Assembly: GCF_040807025.1 (NCBI RefSeq)
Contig: NC_090947.1
Location: forward strand, 2,356,001 to 2,420,000
Source of the DNA: Struthio camelus
Taxonomy: Eukaryota > Chordata > Aves > Struthioniformes > Struthionidae
Length of the DNA: 64,000 nt
Direction: 5' to 3'
Below the pieces are notes generated by a model. That model was given only the letters and a program-made list of their open reading frames with translations, had not been told where the DNA came from and did not search any database. A program made the translations under genes and the position numbers. Below, piece after piece: positions 49,850 through 62,060 of this stretch (its first letter is position 1; each line of letters starts with the position of its first letter).

Positions 49850-50650
49850 TCCAGGCGTCCTCGGGTGAGGGCTGCGGTGAGCAAAGTTTTCTTGCTGGCC
49901 TTGTTCAGATGTGGGGCTTGGTCCGGCTCACGATGGGACGGGGCGGCGGGGGGGGCAGAGCAGGGTCGCTGAAACGTGTTGGCTGCTTACGGCACAGCAG
50001 CGGCGCCCAGGTGAGGTGGGATAGCTTGGCCGGGTAAGGGGATGCTGCCGGGCGATGGGGTTGGGGGCGTGAGAGCAGGCCACGCACCTGGAGATTAAAT
50101 AGCGAAAGCGAACGTGTCGGGCCCCCTGCCTTTCCGCCGCACCAGCTAAAACTCAGGACGAGAAACTCCTAGGGAGACAAAAGTCAGATTTGCCGTTTTT
50201 AAAAATATCAGCGTGCTTCCACTCTGCTGGGATGGGGGGGCAGAGAGGGGCTCCGTGTTGAAAATCGGCTGACAAGTCAAGGGTGGTGGCGGCGGGAGGG
50301 TGGGGGGGGGGACCATCACTGCGTGAAATTGGCCAGAAAGCGTTTCTTTGGGGAAGGATTTTTAAAAAAAAAAAAAAAAAGAGAGAGAGAGAGAGGAAAA
50401 GGCAATCAGTAAAAACAGCCTGACAAGGGGGATCGGAACCAGCTGCCGCGCGGCTTGGAGAGCGGCCGTGCCCTGAACGCCCAGCGCCCCTGCATCCTCC
50501 GCTTGCCCGGGGAGGGCTGGGGGGGATGCAGCGGGTCCGGAGGACCCGAGCGGGGTTCGCTGACAAACCCTCTCTGCTGCAATCCCAGCTCCGTTTCCGC
50601 TAAAAGAAACAGCCCGCAGATGTCGGCTGCCCGCGCGCCTGGGCCGTGCC
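49850..50650. other. TWIST2: CpG island, downstream part of the TWIST2 island
   Basis: CpG-dense and G-rich, with G-runs at 49935-49964 and 50281-50311 on the coding strand that meet a G-quadruplex pattern, and an A-run plus GA repeat at 50364-50395. It continues from the coding exon into the intron, as is common for developmental regulator genes with Polycomb-type CpG islands. Confidence 0.6.
50364..50395. repeat. A-run followed by GA microsatellite
   Basis: Seventeen A followed by about seven GA units. GA-rich tracts can bind GAGA-type factors, but no role is shown here. Confidence 0.85.
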
Positions 50651-52079
50651 TGCCTCTCTCCCCTTCCCCCTAACGCAGTAAAAGGCAAACAAAGATAGAA
50701 GAAACTCGTGTCCGATTTTCATAGCGTTCAGTTTCCCTTCCCCAAAGTGCCGGTACATTTAAGGCTGGTGTTAGATTTTTCTAGACTGGAGCGCAGTTTC
50801 TGATTTACTCCGAGCGCTAAACTCTTCCCCATCATTTTCCATTACCAGAAAGCTACTTCCTCTTATGTTTCCTTTTTAACGCGCTGGGGAAAAAATAAAC
50901 TATAAAAGAAAAGAAAAGGCCTTTAATAGCACCCTCACCTCAAGCTAATTAAGCAGACCAGCTCTGCATTATATCACCCAGAGGTTGCACACATCCAGTT
51001 GTTTTCTTGGTTTCAGTACATAAAGCAGACCTCGGGAACCGACTTCATACAAGAAATGCTGTTTACAGCTGCAGGACGGAATTACCTCAAAAGGGAAATT
51101 TGCCTCCTGTAACGCAGTGCATGATGTAAAATGAAATAATTTCATCATGCAGAGAATCAGTTCCTTAAAGCAAGTTAAGCTTGCTTCTTAAAGCAAGGGA
51201 AAAGCAAGTCCATCCTAGCCCATTGGCCAGCTTTTTTTCAAAAGAGGCAAATCCATCTTTGTTTTACCACCACTAAATGGCCCGGTTAAAAGCCTTGACA
51301 CAGTTGCCGTCTGTTACTTGAAAATGCCAAGAAATGTTCAGAAAGGAATTACTACCGGTGTAAAATGCAGACTTAAAAATCATTTTAGAAGCCACTTTAA
51401 ACAAACGTTTCGCTTGCATCTTGAAACGTTCTGCATTTTTAGTGCTGCAATAAAAGTTTCTGTGCGTTCTTCTAGGAAGCCCCAAAAAGGCTAGTTTTCT
51501 AAAAAAATTAATTGCTCTACCCATTGCATGCTTTCAGGAAATTAAAACTGTCTGTTACTTTGTTTTGTTTAAATAGGTGACTCTGCTGCCGTGGTTTTTA
51601 TGGGGGTTACTAGTGTTACTATTTTTTTGTGTGCTGTGCCCTAATTTCAACTGTAAAAAGCCAAAGTCGAGTCATTTTTTCAAAAGATAAACTCTCCGTT
51701 TAGAAAAGCTAGTGCCTTTTCCCATGCTAATCTGGCTAAAAAAGTTGCAGCAAATAGATTAAAAAAACACACACAAAACCTAGGCTTCTTGTCAAAAACA
51801 GATGTAAAATATCCCGCACACATATTTCTTCAGCAGTTTAGATTGGCTGAACACTAAAGTGCTGGGATGGAACAATGCATTTATTCTGTTGTTTCCTAAA
51901 TGATACGCTGCCATTAGCCAATGATTTTTTTTTTTAAATCTATTATCTCACATATATCTGTTCCTCTGTTTCACACAGCACTTTAGGGGCAAAAACTGCT
52001 TTTTAAACCACATTTCCAATGCACTGTCACTGGACTTATTACTAATGCTGTTCTGACAAGGTGGAGGTAATATGTGGAT

Positions 52080-52730
52080 CCTCAGAGATTGCTCCTCCGT
52101 AAGAGAAACGGAGAGCGACGCTTCGGCGTGCATGGAAAGCTACGGAATAGATCCCAGCCTAGATGTGTTTTCGGTTTGCTTCACGGTGAATCGGTAGCCG
52201 GTACCTTTTCCAAAACTCCGCTGCCAGCCGACCGGCTAGAGGTCAGCTTTTTGCTTGGCCTCCGCGCCCGCCCGCGGTTAGGGAGCGCAGCCGTCCCCTT
52301 GCGTCGCAGCCCCAAGCCCCCAGGCGTTCCCTGCGCGCCCTCCGCTCTTTGTGTCCGTGCGCGCGAGCACACGCGTGCGGTTGAGCTGCTGAAAACGTCG
52401 CTGACAAACGGGCCTGGCGTGCTGCGGCGCGGTGTCAAATGCTGTCGCTTCTGGCAGCAAAAATTGCGCCTGCCAGCAAAAAATGCCACGAAGTGCGCTG
52501 AAATGGGCAAAGAGAGTCAGCTGGTGTGGCAGGGGATCCTGCGTGCCTCTGTCCCTTCCCAAGGAGCTTTTTGGCACACAACAGGGATCTGACCGCGGTT
52601 CGGACAGCAAAGAAACCTTGGGAAACGGCTCTCTGAATTCGGGATAGCATCCTGCATTTCTAAGGAGTCAGCAAGCGCCCCAACCTTGGGGCGCGCGCAA
52701 AGCAGTGGGGTGAGTCCCGTTCGGACTGTG
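52080..52730. other. CpG island away from any known promoter
   Basis: Dense CpG is visible, strongest at about 52255-52445 (for example TCCGCGCCCGCCCGCGG and GTGCGCGCGAGCACACGCG). It lies 2.3 kb or more beyond the TWIST2 coding exon, separated from the promoter island by AT-rich sequence (50700-52070). It could be an alternative promoter, an orphan CpG island with enhancer activity, or a non-coding RNA start. No coding exon is recognised. Confidence 0.6.
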
Positions 52731-52898
52731 TTGTCGTGAAGGTCCTACCTTTTCCTTGGGGTCGGAAAGACATAGGCAAGGAAGGATTTCTCTTCGAAGG
52801 GGCGGTCATTCCTGTTCAGCCGAAAAATCAGAGCAACTTTTTGATTAGTAAATCAGAGCCCTGGGAACTGGTAAAATGCCACCTGGCCTCTGCGAATG

Positions 52899-52910
52899 CC
52901 AGTAGGTGAC
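52899..52910 (+). promoter_or_regulatory. Weak CTCF-like motif
   Basis: CCAGTAGGTGAC matches CCASYAGRKGGC except at one usually invariant G. It borders the orphan CpG island. Low confidence. Confidence 0.2.
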
Positions 52911-55855
52911 TGCTGCTCGCTTCTCTGGCAGGGAGCGCTTTCCCTGTTCTGCTCTGTGTAACAGACAACTTACTCCTGTCTTTTCAAGAGAAACAGGCAC
53001 AACTTTTCATTTGGATTAGCGTACCAGGCGGTAGGACGTTTCAGCAGATTTCTGAAAGGCAGGTCTCCTGGAGCCTTCCTTCCCCTCGTCTCTGCCTCCT
53101 CACCACCAGCACCTGTGCCCCTTACCTTGCAACCGTCTTTTTTATTTTCCTCTGGAAAATTCAAGATACTGGAAACTGCACAAATATCAGGAGAACAGAA
53201 AATATGTATTTCCCATTATTCCACTTGGTAGGAAAAGCGGGATCTAAGCAGCATGTCAGGGACAGCAGGAATAAAAGCTGGCACGAAAAGAATAAAACCG
53301 CTAAAGCATCAGCAAAGTGTGAACGATGATATAGCATGAAACCCCAGAGCAATACGACAAGTCCGCCAGCAAAACCCGTTTTCCGTTTGTGCTGTCATCA
53401 GTGAACTTTGTGATGAGCTGTTTGCGTTCCCTGGGCTGGTACTTCTATTAATAATGCCTTTGCTATCTTTTTGCGTTTTGTGAGACAAGTATAGTGCAAG
53501 CATGTGTGATGCAGCATTCTTCCAACTGTTCCTTAAGAGCTGTAGGGCTGCTTCCAGAATAAAATATTAGCATCCTATTTCATTTAGTCCTTAAAGAAGC
53601 AAGCAGATGTTATCTTTGCTGGCCCTGGGAACAACCTAATTCTATAGTTTATGAGAGAGCTTCAGTTTACTGGGGGTGTTGTGACACTGGAACTAAGCCC
53701 TTTTTGTCCCCAAAGCCCTATTTTTTTATATGCATCCTTAGAAAATGTAAATATGTTTCCTTGCAGGAAGGATTGTAAAGTTTGGTATTTACATTAATAG
53801 GTTTATAGCGGAGTTTTTTCATCTCAGTGCATTTAAAAGCCCAGCAAAATGCATTTTGGATCTTCTGTTTACATGTCTGTCTTTTCCTGGGAAAGAATAA
53901 ATCTGTTACAGCGTACACCAAATACATAGCACTCAGCCAGCAAAAGCTCAAACTAAGAGACCCTTGAAAGAGAGGGTGCAAGGGAAATTCTCCAGAAACA
54001 CAAATGCAAAAGACAAATCTGCTATGGACTATATGCACATAAGCTAATTACTGATCATACAGAGCCAGAGACACGTGTATTGGATAGAAACACTGAATCA
54101 GAACTAAAGGACCGTTTAGAAGAGCAGCAAAAGCATGTTATTACTTAATCTCCTGGAACCAAGGCTGTGGTAAAAGTCCTATCATGACAGATGTGCATTA
54201 AGGGTCATTAAGGGAACAGTAAATGCATACGCTTTAGCAACGTAGACCTAATTTGTCTCAAATTAGTTATCTCCGCATTGGTCGTCTGTGCGGAGTAGCT
54301 CCAGTTTTAAGAGCATGCAAGCTTCATAATTAAAATAAAGGGGAAGATTGCAACTCTTTCTGAGTACTGCCCTTTGCATTTCTTCTTCAGCATTTGTTGA
54401 GCATTTTTTATATAGGGATAGGTAGTGGCAATAAATTAGCCTTGAAGATCACTACAGCTTTTTACAGAGCAAGGACAGATCCTTGTAACCACAGCTGAAA
54501 TCTCTTTTGGGGACATTTCTTGTCACTCTTTCCTCCTGGCAATATAATTATTTTTATAGCCGTAGTTCTCAGAATCATTTCCATGTGGTTCAGCAAGACT
54601 TTGAAACTTCTGAGCCTGAAATCTACAGAATTTATGTCTTGCTGCAAGTCATAGGAATAGTTTGATGAGGCCATGAACATGTAAGGGAATGCCACCACAA
54701 CTCAGAGCACAAAGCAAGCTCTACATGTAATCAGGGAATTACAGCTGCCTTTGGGGAAAGCATACATTTTTGGTAGCTTTTTTCCCCTATCCAGGTTTCA
54801 CAGAAGATTAGGGGGGAAAAATGATTTAAAAAATGCTCTGCCATGGAAAATAGACTGGGCCAGATTGTCTCTTGGCTCAGGACAACCTTGCTGATGCTCG
54901 CTAGCTGACAGTCCCATCAGACATCTCAGTGGGTTGCTCTAAGTGACTTGGAGAGTGCTGTACACCAACACTTAGGATTTACTTCTCAGGCAAATTTGGA
55001 AGTGAGGAAAAACAACAAGTCCTCCAGCTGGAAACTAACAGCATCATGCTAATTAACGATTAGGTCTCGAGAATTAAAACAGTAAAAAATATTAGCCTAA
55101 AAAGAAAAAAAAAAGCAACACCTGTAGGCACCGCAGGATTTAATTAGATTTGTAGTTGTAGAAGATGACCCCCTCAGCATCAACAGCTGATCTTATACAA
55201 ATAACAAATTAACTCCGCCAGCCAAAAAATCAAACCACAACAGCCTTTACCCTCATACCCAGCTCTTTAACCATTTCCACTCCAGGGACCTCCAGGCCCC
55301 CAGCCAGACCCTGACAATTGCAGCAGACCAACCAAGCCAGTGTTCAGGTTCAGCTGCAACATGATAGCTTTTCATTGCATTGGGCGACTAAAACATCGGC
55401 TCCCACTCTAATTAAGGATTATTGTGTTTTGTCACCATTCTAGCCTTGGTCCTACAGCAGGGCTCCTCTGTTCACAGAAGACTCCCTGTGTGGTCAGACC
55501 GGTCCGATCAAGGCCAGCTTTTGCAACACACTTGTCCCCTTTTCAGGGCTTACTGAGCGCATTGCAAGGGTGCAATCAGTCTGGCCTTCTGGATTGCACT
55601 TTGGTGGGGAGTTTTGCTGGAGTAAAGATTGCAGGGCAGAATCCTATTAAACTGAGCTAGTTAAGCAGCAAATACGCTGCTCTCCAGCAAACATCCCATC
55701 AGATTGCGCTTTTCGTTACGCTCTTCTCAACCTCCCTGGTACTGCTGGTGCTTGTATTTTCTCTGCATGCATGTGTACAGGCATGTAAGGAGGGAACAGG
55801 GCTATGCTAGCTCTTCCGGATATGCCTCTCCTCCTATATTACAGCAGGACTTGGC

Positions 55856-55880
55856 GGGGGGGGGGGGGAGGGGCGGGGGG
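55856..55880. repeat. G-rich tract
   Basis: A run of 13 G, an A, then GGGG, a C and six G. It meets the G-quadruplex pattern on the + strand. Confidence 0.85.
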
Positions 55881-57954
55881 AGCTTGACTGGTAAAATAGA
55901 GGACCTCCCTTTTAATTTTTTGCTCAGTCTCTCACTCGTAGAGTTCAACTCCTCCAGACTTTTGTCCATCAGAAGAAAGGAGCATTTTCACTTATGCAAG
56001 GCAAATCTGCTTTTCACCCCTGAAAATCAGTTGTCACATCAGAGGAAACAAGGTTAGTTGGAAGGAAACCTGAGGACAACAGGACCAGCCGCTGCTGCGG
56101 AAGGGTTCACACGGCAGTGCAGCGCACACGGCAGTTCCACCACAGTGGGACTCCAATTCCTGATAGGGAGGTTTTTGGCATAACTCCTATACAAATATTA
56201 AATAAATAACAACAACGGTTAAGTATCGCTAAAATAGGCAGCTGGAGTTTTGCACAGAGGTGTATGGCCATTAGATGGCTGATCTCTACAGACGGTCATC
56301 TCAGAAGTCTGAGCCTTTCTGGGAGGAAAAGATATTTCAACCTAATCATCCAAAGCTCACCCAGGCAAAAGGCAGGGCTGTGCCTTGCACAATGACTTTT
56401 CCAAACCAGCAGCCAGTGGGTGTTTTTCAATGTAAGCGATGCTTTCCGTGTGCGGTGCTCTCATCCTGCCCACCTACAGGGAAGCGTGCAGTTTTACCCG
56501 GGACAGGGGCTCTCCCTGAAAAGGGTCTGGGTGAGAAAGAGGGACGTAAGCAGGTAGCTGGGAGCGCAACCCTGCCACTCTCAGATGCAAGCGTCACCAT
56601 GCTTCTCCGAGGGACATCTTTTGTAAGCGTTACAGTAATTTGGAATTATTTTTTCGCTTCTGCAGCGTCTGTCTTTGCTAAAAGAGTCTCATCGCAGCAA
56701 GCCGTAGCATAAGCAGCACCTTGAAATTTCCCTTGCAGTCTGCTCAAGAAGGCAGCAACTAGGCAGGCCCCGTTGTGCATAGCTTGCAAAAGTGGTCAGA
56801 CATCAAAAAGAAAATAACCCTTTTGCCCTGCACTATACACTGAGCTGGAAATGAGCAATAGTCCCTCCTCTCCCTCCCCTTCCCTTCTCCTCCCATGTTC
56901 TTCTCCTCTCCATCTTTTAACCACAGCTTGGAAAGAAAAAGAAAAAAAAAAGGTCTACTAGTTCAGCTTGATATATATTTATTGGAAGCGGTCCAGTGAG
57001 CCTGTACTAGCTTTAATTGAATTCTTAATAAGATAGTTTGCCTTGTTAACTGCCACCCCCGAGAAGAAGCTTTAGCATTTCCTTAAGAGATATGAGACCT
57101 GCCAAACACACGCTCTAAAATATATGAATTAGGTTTCTGATGATTTTGGCCACCAAAAATCCTCATGTAGTATTTCATGTGATTATGCTTGCTTTTTAAG
57201 GGGTTCGGGCCCCCTTGAAAAATCACGTTTGTGCTTAAATCTAAATAAACCTAATTGCTCCAGCTAGGAGAGATGGCAAGATCACAGCTTCACTAGGACT
57301 CCTGTTAAAAAGCAGCTGATGGAGCTCGGAAAAGTCTGGGGGGTTGGATGGAACAAGGGAGCAGATTTCATGTAGCGAAGCGGAAAGCGGCATTTTGCAC
57401 TGCTCGGGGGAATTCCCTGGCCGATCCGCATCCAGCTTGCCTGACACCATCTTCTCACACGCTCACCAAGGGCTGACGCATTGATGTTTCCAGCGTGTGC
57501 TGGACAGCCCGGACCCAGGCAACGGCAATTCGAGGTAACCCCAAGGTGGGCTCAGTAAAGCCCCTGCCAACCCGGCTTGAGGGACTGGGGCCTCTTGGCC
57601 AATAGACGCTTCTTCTCTGCCTGGTAAAGGAATTCAAAAACAGTCGAGGACGTTGCATGTACGAGCTCCTGAGTATTAATCTGACTGAGGGCTTACCAAA
57701 AGAGAGAAAGTTTCACACTCGCACAAGCGAACCCATTTAGGACTGACCCTAGTACCACATTTTATGTGTACCATGAAGACATCTAGCAGCAAGATATGGC
57801 TCATAAGAAGAAATCCCTGGTCAGGAGGAGACCTTAAGAAAATATCGTAGGGATGTTAGAAAGGAAGAAAGGACTGGCACGCTAACGCTGTAACTGCCAC
57901 CGCTAACAGGGTGATTTATCTTTAGTGGAAGACAAAAAAAGTTGCTTAATCCTT

Positions 57955-58200
57955 CCGTGGAGCATGTGCCACCGAAGGGCTGCTGACCTCGCTGGCTGTC
58001 CCTGTCCCGTCCCGTCCGTCTGCAGCGGGGTGCTCACGGCAGCCGAGCCGTGCAGGTCGTGTGCCGCCTCTGCGCTGGCGGCTGCCCGGGAACACGGGGG
58101 ACGCGGCGCGGAGAGCACAGCGTTGACCGCTCGCGGGATAGTGAAACCGAAGGCAGCTGCTTTTGATAGGAATTACGAGCAGCTGAAGTGTTTCGCCGCC
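57955..58200. other. CpG-rich patch
   Basis: CpGs are frequent over about 250 bp (for example GTCCCGTCCCGTCCGTC, CGGCAGCCGAGCCG and GGACGCGGCGCGG), flanked by AT-rich sequence. Open frames here on both strands reflect composition only. It may be an orphan CpG island within the TWIST2 intron. Confidence 0.5.
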
Positions 58201-58285
58201 GATTCTCTGTACGTTTTTGCTTTGCTTTTGATGGCCTGATCCTGCATTCCCAACTCGCGCCGGCTTAGGATGGCATCCCCACTCC

Positions 58286-58306
58286 GGGGGGGGGGGGGGG
58301 GGGGGG
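58286..58306. repeat. G-run (21 bases)
   Basis: An uninterrupted run of 21 G, followed by AGGG. Such tracts are hard to sequence, so the exact length may be uncertain. Confidence 0.9.
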
Positions 58307-60852
58307 AGGGATGTTTAAAGCTAAGCATTATTCTGAACGGGGACATTTTTAATTATTTATGTCACTATTGCAAACGTAGCTATCGTAGCCGAGGGCCTCT
58401 GATGCAGCATGCCACGTCCAGGCATGCAGGGAGCCTGACGCACTGATTTAAGAAAAAGCTGTAAACTCCAGTTCAGGCATTTGCCCGGCAAAGATCCCAG
58501 AGGGAAAAGGGTGCCCGCAGGCTGACTTGAGTAAGCGGGTCGGCCCAGCAAGAGCGGGTTTGTTGAGCAAAGCCCCAACGCCCGCACTTGGCCGGCTTTT
58601 TGCAGGGGTCGTTTAAGACTAGCCATAGCCCGCTCCCAGGGAACCGCACGCCCATTCGTGGTGGGATTGCATCGGGAGGGCTGGCAGCGGTCTCGCCCTT
58701 TCAAGGCAAAACCCTGCCATAGGGGACAATGTCCATACGAGATACCAGGTGCCAACGCGAAACAAATCGGCCCGTTTCCATCTTGCCAGCGTAGACTCAA
58801 GGTCTAGAAGCAGCTAATATTACCGATGTGCTCAGAGATGCCCCCCACCCTGTGCACGGGGGGCAGGCCAGGGTGCCATTTGCCACGGTAAACGGTATAT
58901 TCACATATCGGCATAGCTGCAGACCCAGCAGGGTTCCTGGGAGAAGAATAGCTTGGGGCACAATCAAACAGTTATTCAAAATAATTAGGACAAGGGAAAA
59001 ACGGTTTTTCAGTATGCCAAACCTCAGCTCCCCGTTCTTTGTCTCTCCCTGCCTTGCACACTTCCTACCCTGACAACCGGAGCCATCTTGATGCATTTAG
59101 ATCAATGTCCACGTACATCAGTGCACGGGTTCACATCTAAAGAGCACCTTCTGCAAATTCTTGCAAGCCGTTACATCTTTTTCTTCTCTGAATGCACACC
59201 AGCACTAGCCCAGCGGGCTATAGCTATGGCACGCAGTCAATCGGTGGGCTACCATCTTCCACTGAGAAGCGAGAGAAATCAAACCCATTTAAGAATAGTT
59301 ATAGGGAACCAAAAGAGGTGTTGCAGGCTGCAGCATGAAAATCTCACAAGAAGTTACTGAGACATAAAACTACGTGATAAAAGCAGATCATGAGATATAT
59401 TGTCTTTAAAAATATATATATAATTATAAAACACACTAATGTATATTGCTATGCATTTTAAGTGTGTAAAATTCTGCATCTGCTAAAACAATTTATTATT
59501 TTGTCTGAGGAGCTCAGGAAATTTCTAACATAGCCCAGTCCATTTTGCTCTAATTGTTAGGGCAATGCTTCAGGCATGGCGCCGCAATCTCTGTGTGTTC
59601 AAAGCTCTCTTCCAGCTCAATGGGGTTTTATGCACTGAACGACCAGATATTTTACAAGAGGTTTTTCATCCTTTGCCATGAGAAGGGCTGTTTAATAGAT
59701 TCCTATTATTACCAACAGAAAATAACCTCTCTTTTATACTATATGTGTCTGAAACAGTCATTGCTTGAGTGGAGCTGGAGCGCAGCTGAGCGTCTGCTTT
59801 CTGACCACCTTCCCTGCAGAGAAGAAACAAAACTGCCTTTGCATTTTGGTGCGGAGAGGTGACTCAGAACATCAGGTCTTGAACTGTTCAAGCCGCAGTT
59901 TACATCCTAAGCGAACACGAGCTCAGGGCATCTCCTTCCAGTGATCAGCCCTGCCCTTGGAAATTTTAAGCACGCAGCCTAGAGATCAAAACTGTTGCGA
60001 TGACCTGATGTATGTGAGGTAGTACCTCTTCACCATTTTATGCACCCTCTCCGGGGAAAGGACTGCACAAGAGCACCACAAAAAGACGCTCCTGCCCCAA
60101 AAATGTATTACAGGTGGCCGCTCCGGCCAGCAAATATCATTCAGCTAAGGTGCGCACAGAGAATTGGAAAGGTGGGATCGCATTTTCAGAAGTGAATCGG
60201 GAGCTTAAAATGTGCTTATTTGCAATGGGACTGAGTTAATTTGAAAGCTTAAGTGTTTTGGGTTTTGTTTTTTTAAAAATCAAGCAATACTTTCACTCCC
60301 AGTGGGTGGCAAAAAGTAAATATTTTAAGGTGACTCAGTTGACTAAAGGGAAACACTCTCAAAAATACCTTCATTGCTTTTGAAAATTGTAGCCCTTTAT
60401 TCTTAGCAATAAATTATGTCAGAATTAAAAAAAAAATGCCTGGCTTAAAAAGTGACAGTCTTCAGAGGTATCTCTATGTTTTGGTATTGTTACCGTTCTC
60501 AAATAAGTCATCACTGGACTTGACTGTTAGAAGCACTTTTCATGCACCCCACATAATGCATCAGAAAGTATGTTTGTAAGTTTTGAGTATATTTATAAGA
60601 CCTGCTCATTCATCCCTGCTCCTTCAGAAAATAAACCTCCTGTTTATAGCACATGTTCTGTGCTGTTTCCAAATACCGTAATTTCCCCAGCTGTACAAAT
60701 TGGTTGTGTTATACTTCTGTTCCCCAGTGCAGTTTTTTTTCTTCATCTTACATTTAAAAGCCTATTACGTGAGTTTTCTGTGTGACGGACCTTTAGCAAC
60801 ACTTGCATTTTTTTTAAATGCAAAATCTCTTTCTAGATAGGACATCAGTAGA

Positions 60853-60865
60853 CCCCCCCCCCCCC
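60853..60865. repeat. C-run (13 bases)
   Basis: A simple mononucleotide tract with no associated element. Confidence 0.9.
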
Positions 60866-61224
60866 GAATTACCCTTGCGCTGCCACTGCACTGTTCACCG
60901 TTCTTGAGCTCTTACTTATTTCAGGCACCTCCTTAAAATGGCATATACAGCCAAAACATTTCAAAATGATTGGCTTTTGGGTCGTTTCTGCCATGCCATG
61001 CTAGGGCATTTGGTTTGACAGACGATCATGGAAAAGTTCAAGGGGGAGAAACCCTGCCTGAATTTCCCTGCTGTACTTACTGAAACACGCAGCTTGGGAA
61101 GTTTGCCTGCGTGAACTGTAAAACGGCACATGTCAAGGAGCCCCAGCGCAACCACATCTCACAGCGCCTTTTATTCAGAAGAGGACCTCAAGTCTACATT
61201 GTCCCCCACGCCAGCTATACCCGT

Positions 61225-61430
61225 GCACTGATGGCTTGCCCACGTTGTTGGCGCGGGTGACGCGTGCCTGGCAGCTGGCGGGAGCTCTCAGTCCGACGAG
61301 CGGCTTCCTCGGGGCAGCAAACACGGAGCCGGCGCTGAGACGCAGCCAGGCTCCAGCGGTGTTGATCGCCCTGCAAAGGCGAGCGCAGTCCTTGATGCAG
61401 GAGCTCCTCCCGGGCGCTGCCTGATGGATC
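61225..61430. other. CpG-rich patch
   Basis: Repeated CpGs (TTGGCGCGGGTGACGCG, GTCCGACGAGCGG, GAGCCGGCGCTGAGACGC) in a 200-bp stretch bounded by less CpG-rich sequence. It ends 106 bp before a long T-run. No gene is recognised. Confidence 0.45.
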
Positions 61431-61534
61431 ACCTGTCCTGCTGCAGCCTGCTAATACTTCACAGCGCTTAACGCAATCAGGGAGTTAATTCAATAAAGTT
61501 GCTGGCCCACAGGGGTGCGTGGTGGAGGGAGGTG

Positions 61535-61535
<1 letters not shown>

Positions 61536-61567
<32 letters not shown>
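61536..61567. repeat. T-run (32 bases)
   Basis: An uninterrupted run of 32 T, the longest homopolymer in the window. It could be the reverse-strand poly(A) tail of a retroposed sequence, but no recognisable element adjoins it on the downstream side and no target duplication was seen. Confidence 0.9.
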
Positions 61568-61569
<2 letters not shown>

Positions 61570-61589
61570 CCCAAGCACGCTCGCCTTTT

Positions 61590-62060
61590 CCAGCTAGCTA
61601 ACGCTTTGCACGTGTTGTCCTAACCACCTGCGCCTGCAGCGCACCACGGGGGAAGCCCGCGGTACGGACGGGAAAACAAGCACTGAGCCTAAACCCATCC
61701 AAAGTGCTGAGGTCTTCAAAGGCACCTATGGGAGCTGCACGCCCAGCTCCCCCGGGAGGAGAACCGGCGTGACAACGCTCAGCTTCGTTACGGAAGCGAA
61801 GCGGCGCTCGGCGTTGGCCGTGCCTCTGCCGACCGCCGCTAACGAACTGAGCTTTCCCCGAGCCTGGCTACCACGCCGGCCGGTGCAGGTTCGGTGCGGA
61901 GACAGGATCAGCTCGGGAGGCATGAACGCCTCTCCTCCACCTCCGAAGGGCAGTGAGCCAACAGGTGAGCGGCAGGACCTCATCCTGTCTTGCCACCCGC
62001 CTTGGCGTCTCGTAACACAGCGGGAGCGCTCCCAACTTTGGGTCCTCCTCTCCCTTGGCT
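61590..62060. other. CpG-rich patch
   Basis: CpG-dense sequence (for example GAAGCGAAGCGGCGCTCGGCG and CACGCCGGCCGG, each under 22 bases) over about 450 bp. It is probably one island with the 61225-61430 patch, split by the T-run. Role unknown. Confidence 0.45.

Noticed and set aside
52074-52592. 172-codon ORF in the orphan CpG island
   Set aside because: Starts at GTG, has no domain, and is overlapped by long minus-strand ORFs, as expected from GC composition.
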